64,000 nucleotides of DNA from Cupriavidus sp. EM10 (GTDB taxonomy: Bacteria; Pseudomonadota; Gammaproteobacteria; Burkholderiales; Burkholderiaceae). Below, piece by piece: positions 47,127 to 55,581 of this stretch (positions are counted from its first letter, which is position 1; the number at the start of each line of letters is the position of its first letter). Below the pieces are notes generated by a model. The model was given only the letters and a program-made list of their open reading frames with translations. It was not told where the DNA came from and did no database searches. A program made the position numbers and the translations under genes. The DNA lies in the NCBI RefSeq assembly GCF_018729255.1, contig NZ_CP076060.1, positions 3,543,342 through 3,607,341 of the forward strand, in the 5' to 3' direction.

Positions 47127-48062
47127 ATGCATATCCGTTGGCTCGAAGATTTCGTATGTCTGGCCCAGGCCGGCAGCCTGGCGCGCGCCGCCGAGCTGCG
47201 CAACGTCACGCCGCCGGCGTTCGGACGCCGCATGCAGGCGCTGGAGGTGTGGGCCGGCGCGCCGCTGATCGACCGCAGCGTGTTTCCCGTGCGGCTCACG
47301 CACGAGGGGCGGCAGTTCCTGGAAGCCGCCCAGACCGCACTGCGCACGCTGGACGAAACGCGCGTGGCACTGCGGGCCGCGCACCGGGCCGATGCCAGCA
47401 CCATCACCATCGCCACCGGCAAGACGCTGGCCCGTTCGATGGTGCCGGCGTGGCTGGCCGGCCTGCGCGTCGCCTTGCGCGACAACCCCGCGGGCGCCGG
47501 CTTCCGGACGCGGCTTTCGACGCATTCCACGCATGACGCGCTGGAGATGTTCACCGAAGGCGACGCCGACTTCCTGCTCTGCTACAGCCCGCACGACCTG
47601 CCCGTCATGCTCGACGATGCGCAGTACCGGTTTCACTCCGTCGGGGTGGAGCGGCTGGTCTGCGTGTCGGCCGCCACGGCGCGCGGCGGCCCGGAATTCC
47701 GGCTGCAGAAGCCGAAGGCGGGTGCGCGCCCGGTGCCGGTGCCGATGATCGCCTACGCCGAGACGCTGACCATGGGCCGCATGGTCAACCAGGAAATCGC
47801 GCGCCGCAAGCTGGCCAGCCAGCTCGACGTGATCGCCGTCAGCGATTTCGCCGAGTCGGTCCACGAGATGGTGCGCCAGCGCATGGGCCTGGCCTGGCTG
47901 CCGGCGCGATTGATTGCCGACGACCTGCACGCGGGCCGCCTGGTGCGGGCAGACCTGCACGGCGCCGACAGCGCCGACCTGGCGCTCGACATCCGCCTGT
48001 ACCGGCCGCGCGCGTCGATGCGCCCGCTGGCCGAAGCGTTCTGGCAGGCTGCACAAAGGTAG
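47127..48062 (+). CDS. LysR-family transcriptional regulator
   Basis: A 311-residue LysR protein: MHIRWLEDFVCLAQAGSLARAAELRNVTPPAFGRRMQALE is the helix-turn-helix and linker helix; the effector domain follows with the usual TI(A/T)IATGKTLA start. It runs in the same direction as, and 138 bases ahead of, the Bug-type binding protein and the aspartoacylase-like gene, so those are its likely targets. Confidence 0.91.
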   Translation: MHIRWLEDFVCLAQAGSLARAAELRNVTPPAFGRRMQALEVWAGAPLIDRSVFPVRLTHEGRQFLEAAQTALRTLDETRVALRAAHRADASTITIATGKTLARSMVPAWLAGLRVALRDNPAGAGFRTRLSTHSTHDALEMFTEGDADFLLCYSPHDLPVMLDDAQYRFHSVGVERLVCVSAATARGGPEFRLQKPKAGARPVPVPMIAYAETLTMGRMVNQEIARRKLASQLDVIAVSDFAESVHEMVRQRMGLAWLPARLIADDLHAGRLVRADLHGADSADLALDIRLYRPRASMRPLAEAFWQAAQR

Positions 48063-48200
48063 TGCAGGTGCGGCCTCGCGCACCATTCCCGACCATTGCC
48101 GAAACGGCAACCCCCATTGCCAAAGCCGCATGCCGCAGTGATCCGCGCTCTCTACCATCGCCGGAAAACCATCCCTATACCGATACCTGCCGGAGAAATC

Positions 48201-49181
48201 ATGAAGCCGATGCTGCGCGCGCTTGCCGCCATTTCCCTTGCCATCTGTGCCGCTGCCACGACCAGTGCCGTGGCGGCCGGCGGCTATCCGACCAAGCCGA
48301 TCACGCTGGTGGTGGGCTACACGGCCGGCGGCAGCGTCGACCTGGTGGCCCGCACCGTGGCGCCGGAGCTGGGCAAGCGCCTGGGCCAGAGCGTGGTGAT
48401 CGAAAACCTGGGCGGCGCCGGTGGCACGATTGGCGCGCAGAAGGTGGTCAAGGCCGAGGCCGACGGCTACACGCTGCTGATGGGTTCGGGCAGCGAGGTG
48501 TCGATTGCCCGCCTGACCAATCCGGCCGTGCGCTACGACGGCGAGAAAGACCTGGCGCCGATCACCTTCGTAGGCACCCAGCCGATGGTGCTGGTCGGCA
48601 AGCTGCAGCTGCCCGCCAAGGACGCCAGCGAGCTGATGGCGCTGGCCAAGGCCAAGCCGGGCACGCTGTCGTACGCGTCGTCGGGTGTGGGTACGCCGCT
48701 GAACCTGGCTGGCGAACTGATCAAGCAGCAGGGCAAGGTCAATATCACCCACGTGCCATACAAGGGCGCGTCGGCCATGGCCACCGACCTGCTGGGCGGC
48801 CAGATCGACCTGGCCGTGATGGTGCTGTCGTCGGCCCTGCCCCATATCCAGGCCGGCCGCGTCCGTGCCTACGGCGTGACCGAGGCCAAGCGCGCCAGCG
48901 TGGCCCCCAACGTGCCGGCGCTGGCCGAGACCCCGGCGCTGAAGGGCGTCGATATGGGAGTATGGTTCGGATTGATGGCGCCTGGTGCCACACCGAAGCC
49001 AATTATCGATCGGCTGAATACCGAGATGCAGGCCGTGCTGGCCCTGCCGGACGTTCGCAAGAAGCTGGCCGAGGCCGGCGTCGAGGTGCAGCCGGCCAAT
49101 CCGGCCCAGTTCGGCAGCTTCGTAAAGCGCGAGACGTCGAAGTACCGCACGATCGTGCAGGCCGCCGACATTCGTGAGTAA
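48201..49181 (+). CDS. Bug/TctC family periplasmic substrate-binding protein
   Basis: A 326-residue binding protein with signal peptide (MKPMLRALAAISLAICAAATTSAVAAG). Bug-family hallmarks are YPTKPITLVVGYTAGGSVDLVARTVAPEL, then VIENLGGAGGTIGAQKV and YKGASAMATDLLGGQIDL. Bug proteins bind carboxylates and related small acids for TctAB-type transporters or signalling, and are greatly expanded in Bordetella/Cupriavidus. No TctA/TctB gene is next to it. The following aspartoacylase-like gene, 36 bases away, suggests an N-acyl amino acid or acidic amino acid ligand. Confidence 0.93.
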   Translation: MKPMLRALAAISLAICAAATTSAVAAGGYPTKPITLVVGYTAGGSVDLVARTVAPELGKRLGQSVVIENLGGAGGTIGAQKVVKAEADGYTLLMGSGSEVSIARLTNPAVRYDGEKDLAPITFVGTQPMVLVGKLQLPAKDASELMALAKAKPGTLSYASSGVGTPLNLAGELIKQQGKVNITHVPYKGASAMATDLLGGQIDLAVMVLSSALPHIQAGRVRAYGVTEAKRASVAPNVPALAETPALKGVDMGVWFGLMAPGATPKPIIDRLNTEMQAVLALPDVRKKLAEAGVEVQPANPAQFGSFVKRETSKYRTIVQAADIRE

Positions 49182-49217
49182 CCGCGCGAACAACAGCGCG
49201 AATCACTGGAAGTTCAC

Positions 49218-50192
49218 ATGACACAGACCGCCCCCGCCTTCGACGCCTATCCGGTCGAGGTCGAGTTTCCCGATATCCGCCCCTACGCCGACGGCAACGC
49301 GGGCATCGCCTACGTGCACACGTTCGACAGCGGCCTGCCCGGACCGCATGTGATGATCAACGCACTAACGCACGGCAACGAGGTGTGTGGCGCGATCACC
49401 GTGGCCGGCCTGCTCGATCATGGCCTGCGTCCGCGGCGCGGCAAGCTGACGCTGGCGTTTGCCAATGTCGACGCCTACGCCACCTTCGACGCGACGAAGC
49501 CCGACGCCTCGCGCTTTGTCGACCAGGACTTCAACCGCGTGTGGACGTCCGCCGTGCTGGACGACCTGTCGCGCGATTCCTCGGAACTGCGCCGCGCGCG
49601 GGCCATGCGCCCGGTCATCGACACGGTGGACCTGTTGCTCGACCTGCACTCGATGCACGAGAAAAGCCGTCCGCTGATCGTCTCGGGTCCGCTGGACAAG
49701 GGCATCGCGCTGTCGCGCGCCGTGGGCGCGCCGGCCGACATCATCGTCGACGAAGGCCATCCCGAAGGCCGCCGCATGCGCGACTACGCGGATTTTGGCG
49801 ATGCCGCCAGCCCGCGCAACGCGCTGCTGATCGAGTGCGGCCAGCACTGGGAAACGGCCGCCGTGGACGTGGCCCGCGACAGCACCGCCCGCTTCCTGCT
49901 CAATGCCGGCATCGTCGACGAAGCCGACCTGCCGGCCGGCTGGCTGCGCCCGCTGCCCGCCGCGCAGCGCGTGGTCCGCGTGACCGAGCCGGTGGTGGCC
50001 AGCAGCATGGACTTCCGCTTTGCGGGCCCGTACACGGGGCTGGAGACGTTTGCCGACGCCGGCACCGTGATCGGCTGGCGAGATGGCCAGCCGGTAACCA
50101 CGCCGTATGCCAACTGCGTGCTCGTGATGCCGTCGCTGCGCCAGCTGCGGCCCGGCGTCACCGTGGTGCGTCTGGGACAGCTCGAAGGCTGA
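49218..50192 (+). CDS. Succinylglutamate desuccinylase/aspartoacylase family protein
   Basis: A 324-residue zinc carboxypeptidase-like deacylase. Zinc ligands are visible as His52 and Glu55 (THGNE) and His144 (LLLDLHSMHE); an acidic residue in LLIECGQHWE fits the catalytic Glu. This family removes acyl groups from N-acyl amino acids. The close spacing to the Bug gene suggests that the binding protein delivers its substrate. The N-terminus and the DFNRVW segment are normal; length typical. Confidence 0.9.
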   Translation: MTQTAPAFDAYPVEVEFPDIRPYADGNAGIAYVHTFDSGLPGPHVMINALTHGNEVCGAITVAGLLDHGLRPRRGKLTLAFANVDAYATFDATKPDASRFVDQDFNRVWTSAVLDDLSRDSSELRRARAMRPVIDTVDLLLDLHSMHEKSRPLIVSGPLDKGIALSRAVGAPADIIVDEGHPEGRRMRDYADFGDAASPRNALLIECGQHWETAAVDVARDSTARFLLNAGIVDEADLPAGWLRPLPAAQRVVRVTEPVVASSMDFRFAGPYTGLETFADAGTVIGWRDGQPVTTPYANCVLVMPSLRQLRPGVTVVRLGQLEG

Positions 50193-50243
50193 AATCCATC
50201 ATAAAAAACTGAAACTGGTTGCAGAGGGGTGTTTCAGCGGTCA

Positions 50244-50292
50244 GCACCGGCAAGTAGCCCCCACAAGAGGTTGCGTCCGGTGCCCGTTTTTT
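50244..50292 (+). terminator. Terminator of the Bug-deacylase operon
   Basis: GCACCGG (50244-50250) pairs with CCGGTGC (50277-50283) with a long loop, followed by CCGTTTTTT. The long loop lowers certainty. Confidence 0.5.
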
Positions 50293-50346
50293 CCTGTCAT
50301 GCCGTGATAGATATCGGCGGCAGCTAGATTAAGCATTTCTTTAACT

Positions 50347-50373
50347 CAAGGGCTTTGTCTCGTCATCCGATAA
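50347..50373 (+). promoter_or_regulatory. Candidate sigma-28 (FliA) promoter of the chemoreceptor
   Basis: TCCGATAA at 50366-50373 matches the sigma-28 -10 core (GCCGATAA) in seven of eight bases. CAAGGGCT at 50347-50354, 11 bases away, is a partial match to the -35 (TAAAGTTT). About 57 bases before the chemoreceptor ATG. Confidence 0.5.
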
Positions 50374-50429
50374 CAGCGTTGTGACGATCTGCCGTCAGAG
50401 CAGACGTCGCCCGTGCGTCATAACGGCGC

Positions 50430-52466
50430 ATGGCGTTATTCACGGAGCGCCCCTTGTTTTCTACCTCTTCCCTTACCCTGCCCCAGCAGGCGGCGGCGGG
50501 CCGCGTGCGCGCATTGGCCGGCAGCTGGAGCATCGGCACGCGCATCGCGCTGGTCGTGCTGGCCGTCCAGGTCGTTGCCTTCTGCGCCTTTTCACTGGCG
50601 CTGTCGCTCAGCAGCATGCATCAGCTCGAATCGCAGGCCCGCGACGCCATCAGCGCCGAAAGCCAGACCCTGCGCGAACTGGTGGCCCAGCTCGACGACA
50701 CCATGTTGCAGGAAGCCGACCGCTTCCTGATGAACTTTGCGTCGGTACTGCCCGGCCCGTATGCCGTGGACCCGTCCCAGACCATCGAAGTCGCGGGCAA
50801 GGCCACCCCGGCCTTCCGCAGCGGCGACCTGCTGCTGAACAACAGCTTCGAGGTGCCGGATCGCTTTTTCGCCAATACCGGCGGCGTCGTGGCCACCGTG
50901 TTCGCCCGTACCGGCGACGACTACGTCCGCGTGACCACGTCGCTGAAGAAGCAGGACGGCCAGCGCGCGGTGGGTACGCTGCTGGACCGCACCAGCGCGG
51001 CCTATGCTGCCGTGGCGGCGGGCAAGTCGTACCGTTCGCTGGCCTGGCTGTTCGGCAAGCCCTATATGAGCAAGTACGAGCCGGTGCGCGACGCCGGCGG
51101 CAAGATCGTCGGCGCGCTCTACGTGGGCGTGAATGTCGAGGCCGAGCTTGCCGCGCTGAAGAACCGCATCCGCCGCAAGACGATTGGCGCCGATGGCCAG
51201 TTCATCGTCATCGACGCCAAGGCCGGCGCCGACCAAGGCAAGGTGATGGTGGACCGCTCGGGCTCCGAGGGCACGGTACAGATCGATGCGAAGGATGCCG
51301 ACGGCAAGCCCTGGATCCGCGACATGATCGCCGCCAGGGATGGTGCCGTGACCGGCACGGTGGCCATTGGCAACAGTGCGCCGGCCGAGCGGCTCACGGC
51401 CTTCGTGACCTATCCCGAGTGGCAATGGCTGATCGCGGGCACGGTGCCGATGGCTTCGCTGCGCGACGAACTCGTGGCCAGCCGCAACCGCTTCCTGGCC
51501 TTCGGGCTGCTGGTGGCCCTGGCGGTGTCGGCCGCGTTCTGGTGGCTGCTGCGCCGGATGGTCAGCCATCCACTGGGCGAGGCCGCCGAGGCGGCGGGCC
51601 GCCTGGCTTCGGGCGACCTGACGACGCGCCTGGATTCCCGCCGCAACGACGAGATCGGCCAGCTGATGCGCGCCATCGACGGCGTGGGTCAGGGCCTGAC
51701 CGGCATCGTCGACAAGGTGCGCGGCAGCATTGGCGCCATCGCCGGCAGCACCAGCCAGATTGCCAGCGGCAATGCCGACCTGTCGGCGCGCACGGCCTCG
51801 CAGGCGGGCAGCCTGGAGCGTACGGTGGCCAGCATCGAGCAACTGTCCGCCACGGTGAAGCAGAACGCCGACAACGCGCACGACGCCAACGCGGCCGTGG
51901 CCAGCGCCGCCGATGCGGCCCGCGCGGGCGGTACCACCGTGGGCCGCGTGGTGGGCACGATGGCCGATATCCATCGCAATGCGCAGCAGGTGGTGGACAT
52001 TATCGGCATGATCGACGGCATCGCGTTCCAGACCAACATCCTGGCGCTCAACGCCGCCGTGGAAGCGGCACGCGCCGGCGAGCACGGACGCGGTTTCGCC
52101 GTGGTAGCCGGCGAGGTGCGCAGCCTGGCGCAGCGCAGCGCCAACGCGGCGGGCGAGATCAAGCAGCTGATCGAGCGCACCGTGGCGGACCTGAAGAGCG
52201 GCAACGAGGCCGTCCAGCAGGCCGGCACGGCCATCGACGACGTGGTGCGCCGCGTGGAAGGCATTGCGGCGCTGATGGGCGATATCAGCGTGGCGTCGCG
52301 CGAGCAGTCGCAGGGGCTGGCCCAGGTCAGCGGCGCGGTGGCCGAGATGGACGGGGTCACGCAGCAGAATGCCGCGCTGGTGGAGGAAGCCGCAGCGGCC
52401 GCCGAGAGCCTGCACCATCAGGCGCAGGAACTGCGCCAGGCGGTGGAGGTGTTCCGTCTGGCCTGA
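50430..52466 (+). CDS. Methyl-accepting chemotaxis protein with Cache sensor
   Basis: A 678-residue chemoreceptor: membrane helix 1 (about 38-62), a periplasmic domain of the Cache_3-Cache_2 fused type (about 63-350, with KPYMSKYEPVRDAGGKIVGALYVG), helix 2 (about 357-375), HAMP, then the signalling helices. The conserved hairpin tip DGIAFQTNILALNAAVEAARAGE and the methylation-type helices around it are intact. No C-terminal CheR-binding pentapeptide is seen (ends VFRLA). It likely senses small organic acids. A possible sigma-28 promoter precedes it. Stands alone. Confidence 0.93.
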   Translation: MALFTERPLFSTSSLTLPQQAAAGRVRALAGSWSIGTRIALVVLAVQVVAFCAFSLALSLSSMHQLESQARDAISAESQTLRELVAQLDDTMLQEADRFLMNFASVLPGPYAVDPSQTIEVAGKATPAFRSGDLLLNNSFEVPDRFFANTGGVVATVFARTGDDYVRVTTSLKKQDGQRAVGTLLDRTSAAYAAVAAGKSYRSLAWLFGKPYMSKYEPVRDAGGKIVGALYVGVNVEAELAALKNRIRRKTIGADGQFIVIDAKAGADQGKVMVDRSGSEGTVQIDAKDADGKPWIRDMIAARDGAVTGTVAIGNSAPAERLTAFVTYPEWQWLIAGTVPMASLRDELVASRNRFLAFGLLVALAVSAAFWWLLRRMVSHPLGEAAEAAGRLASGDLTTRLDSRRNDEIGQLMRAIDGVGQGLTGIVDKVRGSIGAIAGSTSQIASGNADLSARTASQAGSLERTVASIEQLSATVKQNADNAHDANAAVASAADAARAGGTTVGRVVGTMADIHRNAQQVVDIIGMIDGIAFQTNILALNAAVEAARAGEHGRGFAVVAGEVRSLAQRSANAAGEIKQLIERTVADLKSGNEAVQQAGTAIDDVVRRVEGIAALMGDISVASREQSQGLAQVSGAVAEMDGVTQQNAALVEEAAAAAESLHHQAQELRQAVEVFRLA

Positions 52467-52493
52467 GCGGTCAGAGCGGCCAGGCCCGTGGCG

Positions 52494-53084
52494 TCAGGCC
52501 GCGGGCGCTGCGGGGGCCTGTCCGGGTGCCGCGGCGGGCGACGCCTGTGCCGGCACCGGCTGGGGCTTCAGGCCCGGGAACAGCCGGTCGACCAGCTCCT
52601 CGATCTTGGCATCGGGCTGGATGAAGTTGCTCAGGTTGAGGCCACCCGCGCTGCGGTTGGCGTTGAATACCGCCTTGCCCACGCGTTCGCCATTGCGGAA
52701 CACGGTGATGTCGGCGGATACCAGGAACGGCGTGATGTAGGTCTGACGCTGGGCCGAGTAGACGGCCGTCATCGGGCACAACGCCACCGACGAATAGGGC
52801 GGCAGCATCTTCACCTCGAAGTTGCGCGCCCGCAGCGAATTGGCGAAGTCCTCGACAAAGGCGTTGCCGTTGACCTGGTGGGTGATCACGCAGAACAGCG
52901 CGCCATCGGCGCCCACTACGCGATTGCCGTCGACGCGGAACTGCGCCGGGCCACCATAGGCACCGTTCTGGTAGCCGGCGATCGGGTCGACCTGGTCTGC
53001 GCGGTCGACCGGCGTCACGCTCTGGTAAGTGGAACAGCCCGTGGCCAGCAGGGCCAGCGTGGCGGCTATCGTTGCTCTCTTCAT
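52494..53084 (-). CDS. Lipoprotein of unknown function
   Basis: A 196-residue lipoprotein: signal peptide MKRATIAATLALLATGC (lipobox ATGC), mature start STYQSVTPVDRADQVDPIAGYQNG. The middle looks like a compact alpha/beta domain (FVEDFANSLRARNFEVKMLPP, ITPFLVSADITVFRNGERVG). The last 30 residues are Ala/Pro/Gln-rich. I do not recognise the family. Converges with the chemoreceptor gene; 27 bases separate their stops and no terminator is visible. Confidence 0.75.
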   Translation of the reverse strand: MKRATIAATLALLATGCSTYQSVTPVDRADQVDPIAGYQNGAYGGPAQFRVDGNRVVGADGALFCVITHQVNGNAFVEDFANSLRARNFEVKMLPPYSSVALCPMTAVYSAQRQTYITPFLVSADITVFRNGERVGKAVFNANRSAGGLNLSNFIQPDAKIEELVDRLFPGLKPQPVPAQASPAAAPGQAPAAPAA

Positions 53085-53306
53085 CTTGGATCCTGGATGC
53101 GCGTCGGCTAGGGCGCCGGCCGTCCGGATCCTCCTCGGACTTCGAGAGGCGGTTCAGGGACGCATTGCCGGCAGCATGCCTGCGTAATGTAGGCGTGCCG
53201 GCGGGCAATCAATGCGGGGAACAGCGGGGGACAGATGCCGCAAATCGCGGAAGTGACGTAAAGCTGGCGTCTGGCACGTCCGCCGCTCCGGTCGCGAACG
53301 GGGGTC

Positions 53307-53866
53307 TCAGTTCGCGCCGCCCCGGATCAGGCATTCGGACAGCAACGGCGTGCCGCCATCGCCCTGCCCCGCACCCGTGCATTCCACGGCCACCTTCTGG
53401 CCGCGCCGGACCATCGTGGCCCGCGCCTCGACCTCGCAGGCGCGGGTGCCGGGGCCGCAGATCTGCTGGCGCAGCAGCGCGGCGCGCACCACCAGGCCCG
53501 GATTGTCGGTGCGGATTTCCAGCACCAGGTTGTCGCCATCGCGGCGCACGCCACTGGCCACGCCTTCGACGATGAAATAACGGCCGCGGTAGCGGTCGTC
53601 GGCGGCTGCGGCGTCGCTTCGATAGTCGTCGGCAAGGCCGTCTGCCTGGTACTGGGGCAGCAGATCGGCAGGACGGTTCGGATCGATGCTGATCGGGTCG
53701 AGCGTGCCGTTGCGCGGAATGCCGCGCGGCAGGCTGGCGGCTTCTTCGGGGTGGCAACGGTGGCGACCGGCGCCTCGTCGTGCCTTTCATTGCCAACGAA
53801 CCACAGCAGGATCAGGACGACGACGGCAACAACGGCGATAAGGGTTTGTCTGGTGCGACTCAACAT
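53307..53866 (-). pseudogene. Membrane-anchored hypothetical protein, frameshifted
   Basis: A 186-residue protein when repaired. The N-terminal frame gives a single membrane anchor (MLSRTRQTLIAVVAVVVLIL) and GNERHDEAPVATVATP. The next frame gives EEAASLPRGIPRNGTLDPIS, then RGRYFIVEGVASGVRRDGDN and a C-terminal domain with paired cysteines (CGPGTRAC, CTGAG, SECLIRGG). The frame is lost at GGGG 53748-53751 (CCCC on the coding strand). No function can be assigned; the topology suggests a periplasmic domain on one helix. Confidence 0.7.
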
Positions 53867-53940
53867 CGGGCGGGCTTCTGGGGGGCGACTGAAACGGTAC
53901 GGACTGCGAAGTCCGCCAGTGTAGCGCGCCTGGCGCCACG

Positions 53941-54528
53941 TCAGCCTTCCTGCAGCAGCCAGGCCCGCGCGGCGGCCAGAATCTCGTTCGACATCGGCGT
54001 GCCCTGCGTGGCGCGCGACAGCAGCACCGCGCCGGCCAGCGTGGCCATCTGCGCCAGCGCCGCGCTGCGGCGTGCGCGGGCATCGGCATCGGGTTGCACC
54101 TCGGTCAGGATGTCGACCAATCCCTCCAGCCCTTCGTGGAAGGCGGCCCGCACGGGCTTGTCGTCGGACTCGCGGGCCACGTCGCTGGCCAAGGCCGGTA
54201 CCGGACAACCTGTGCCAGCATTGTTACGATTGCGCGCCGAGAGGTACCCGTCGATCAGCGACGCCAGCGCGGCGGCATGGTCGGGCGCTTCGCCGACGCG
54301 CTTGCGCCACCGGCCCTCCGACTCCTCGAACGCCCGGGTGCAGGCGATGGCCGCAAGGGCATCCTTCGATTCGAAATGGCCGTAGAAGCCGCCATGCGTG
54401 AGCCCGGCGGCGCCCATCAGGTCAGCCACGCTGATGCCGTGGAAGCCCTGCTCGCGAAACAGCCGCGACGACACCTGCTCGATGATGGCGCGGTTCTTCT
54501 CCGCTTCCGCTTTCGATACGCGCGGCAT
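53941..54528 (-). CDS. TetR-family transcriptional regulator
   Basis: A 195-residue repressor, start MPRVSKAEAEKNRAIIEQVS (54528). The helix-turn-helix is GISVADLMGAAGLTHGGFYGHF, the form with GGFYGHF typical of the AcrR/NemR-like subgroup. The C-terminal domain contains a single cysteine (GTGCPVPALAS) that could act as an electrophile sensor, as in NemR-type regulators; this is inference. No divergent target gene is visible within 100 bases, and the neighbour to the right is transcribed in the same direction. Confidence 0.88.
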   Translation of the reverse strand: MPRVSKAEAEKNRAIIEQVSSRLFREQGFHGISVADLMGAAGLTHGGFYGHFESKDALAAIACTRAFEESEGRWRKRVGEAPDHAAALASLIDGYLSARNRNNAGTGCPVPALASDVARESDDKPVRAAFHEGLEGLVDILTEVQPDADARARRSAALAQMATLAGAVLLSRATQGTPMSNEILAAARAWLLQEG

Positions 54529-54629
54529 GGTCAGCTCCAGATTGCGATGTGGCCGATGGTCCGCTACATCGGCATGCAAGTCAACGCACCGGCATGGAGG
54601 CTTCCTTCACCCGCCATGCCGCCGACGCG

Positions 54630-55150
54630 TCACACGATGGTCGGCCCGTGGCTGCCAGCTTTGCCGCCAAGTGCAGCCAGGTATTCGGCCCGACTGTACG
54701 GCGTGGCCTGACCATGCTGCGCCAGGAAGTAGTGGCGCAGGATCTCGCCCTGCTGCTCGAGCTTGTACTGCCCCAGTGCCTTGCCAGCTTCGAGCCGGTA
54801 GCGGTACTGGTTGAAGCCGCAGAAGTGCCACACCTGCTCCAGCCCGCCCCGCAGCAACACATTGAGGCCCTGCTGGTGCTGCCACACGTGCGCCATCTCG
54901 TGGATGAACAGCCCCTGCATCGCCAGCCCCGCCGCACTGAAGTCGGCCAGCCCCCGCAGCTTGCGGCCCAGGTAGATATGACCATTGGGGGTGATGATGT
55001 AGTTCGCCCCTGCCAGAAGACGAAGTTGCGGTGATGGATACGAACCGCCGCGTAGTCGATGCTATCGGCGAAGACGGAACGGGCGAGGGTTTGCTCGCCG
55101 GGGGTGAGGGGGCGAGACTTGCCGGAGGCTGGCAAAGGCATTGTCTCCAT
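54630..55150 (-). pseudogene. HExxH zinc-peptidase-like 'vgr-related' protein, frameshifted
   Basis: A 173-residue protein when repaired. The first frame runs METMPLPASGKSRPLTPGEQ to HHRNFVFWQG; the second continues ANYIITPNGHIYLGRKLRGL, then the metalloprotease-type motif HEMAHVWQHQQ and a C-terminal EYLAALGGKAGSHG. The break is at CCCC 55007-55010 (GGGG on the coding strand). The HExxH motif with following His/Trp/Gln suggests a metal site. Proteins like this are annotated as vgr-related in Burkholderiales although no VgrG domain is visible. A second Met at 55141 could be the true start. Confidence 0.75.
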
Positions 55151-55176
55151 GACTGTGCCACCAGAAATCTAGAGAT

Positions 55177-55581
55177 CTAGAGGATGACCTGCTCGAACTG
55201 CCCTTTTCCCGAGAAATTGTAGGGCACCTTGAACGCGGCCCCGCCTCGCATGCCGCCGGACTGATCGATGATCCGAGGGCACCACCGAACCAGGTTGTGC
55301 GCCTTGTCCCAGAAGGAATGATTTGACCAGCCCCTGTCCAGAAAGAACACGATCAGGCCCGCCCGGCGGAGAGCCTCCCGTTCGAGGCCTTTGTTGAGCT
55401 TGTCGTGCGTGACGATGGACCAGCCGCTTTCGCTGGCCAAGGCGTCGATCCACTCCGCGTCGGGTATGGCGGCCGGAAACATGTCCCTGAGGTGGGAGGC
55501 CGAGTGGCCGGTCGGCTCGGATAACGCGTGGAGTGCTTTGGCCAGCGCGGGAGGCAGGTTGTTGTCGAAGAAGAACTTCAT
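55177..55581 (-). CDS. PIN-like (DUF5615-type) putative toxin
   Basis: A 134-residue PIN-like nuclease-type protein: MKFFFDNNLPPALAKALHAL with the family's early Asp (Asp6), then DAEWIDALASESGWSIVTHDKL, which carries the central acidic residue and the T-H-D turn. It is preceded and overlapped (ATGA) by the DUF433-type gene, the usual antitoxin-toxin order. RNA cleavage as a toxin is inferred from the family. The segment looks like a small insertion between mnmE and conserved chromosomal genes. Confidence 0.82.
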   Translation of the reverse strand: MKFFFDNNLPPALAKALHALSEPTGHSASHLRDMFPAAIPDAEWIDALASESGWSIVTHDKLNKGLEREALRRAGLIVFFLDRGWSNHSFWDKAHNLVRWCPRIIDQSGGMRGGAAFKVPYNFSGKGQFEQVIL

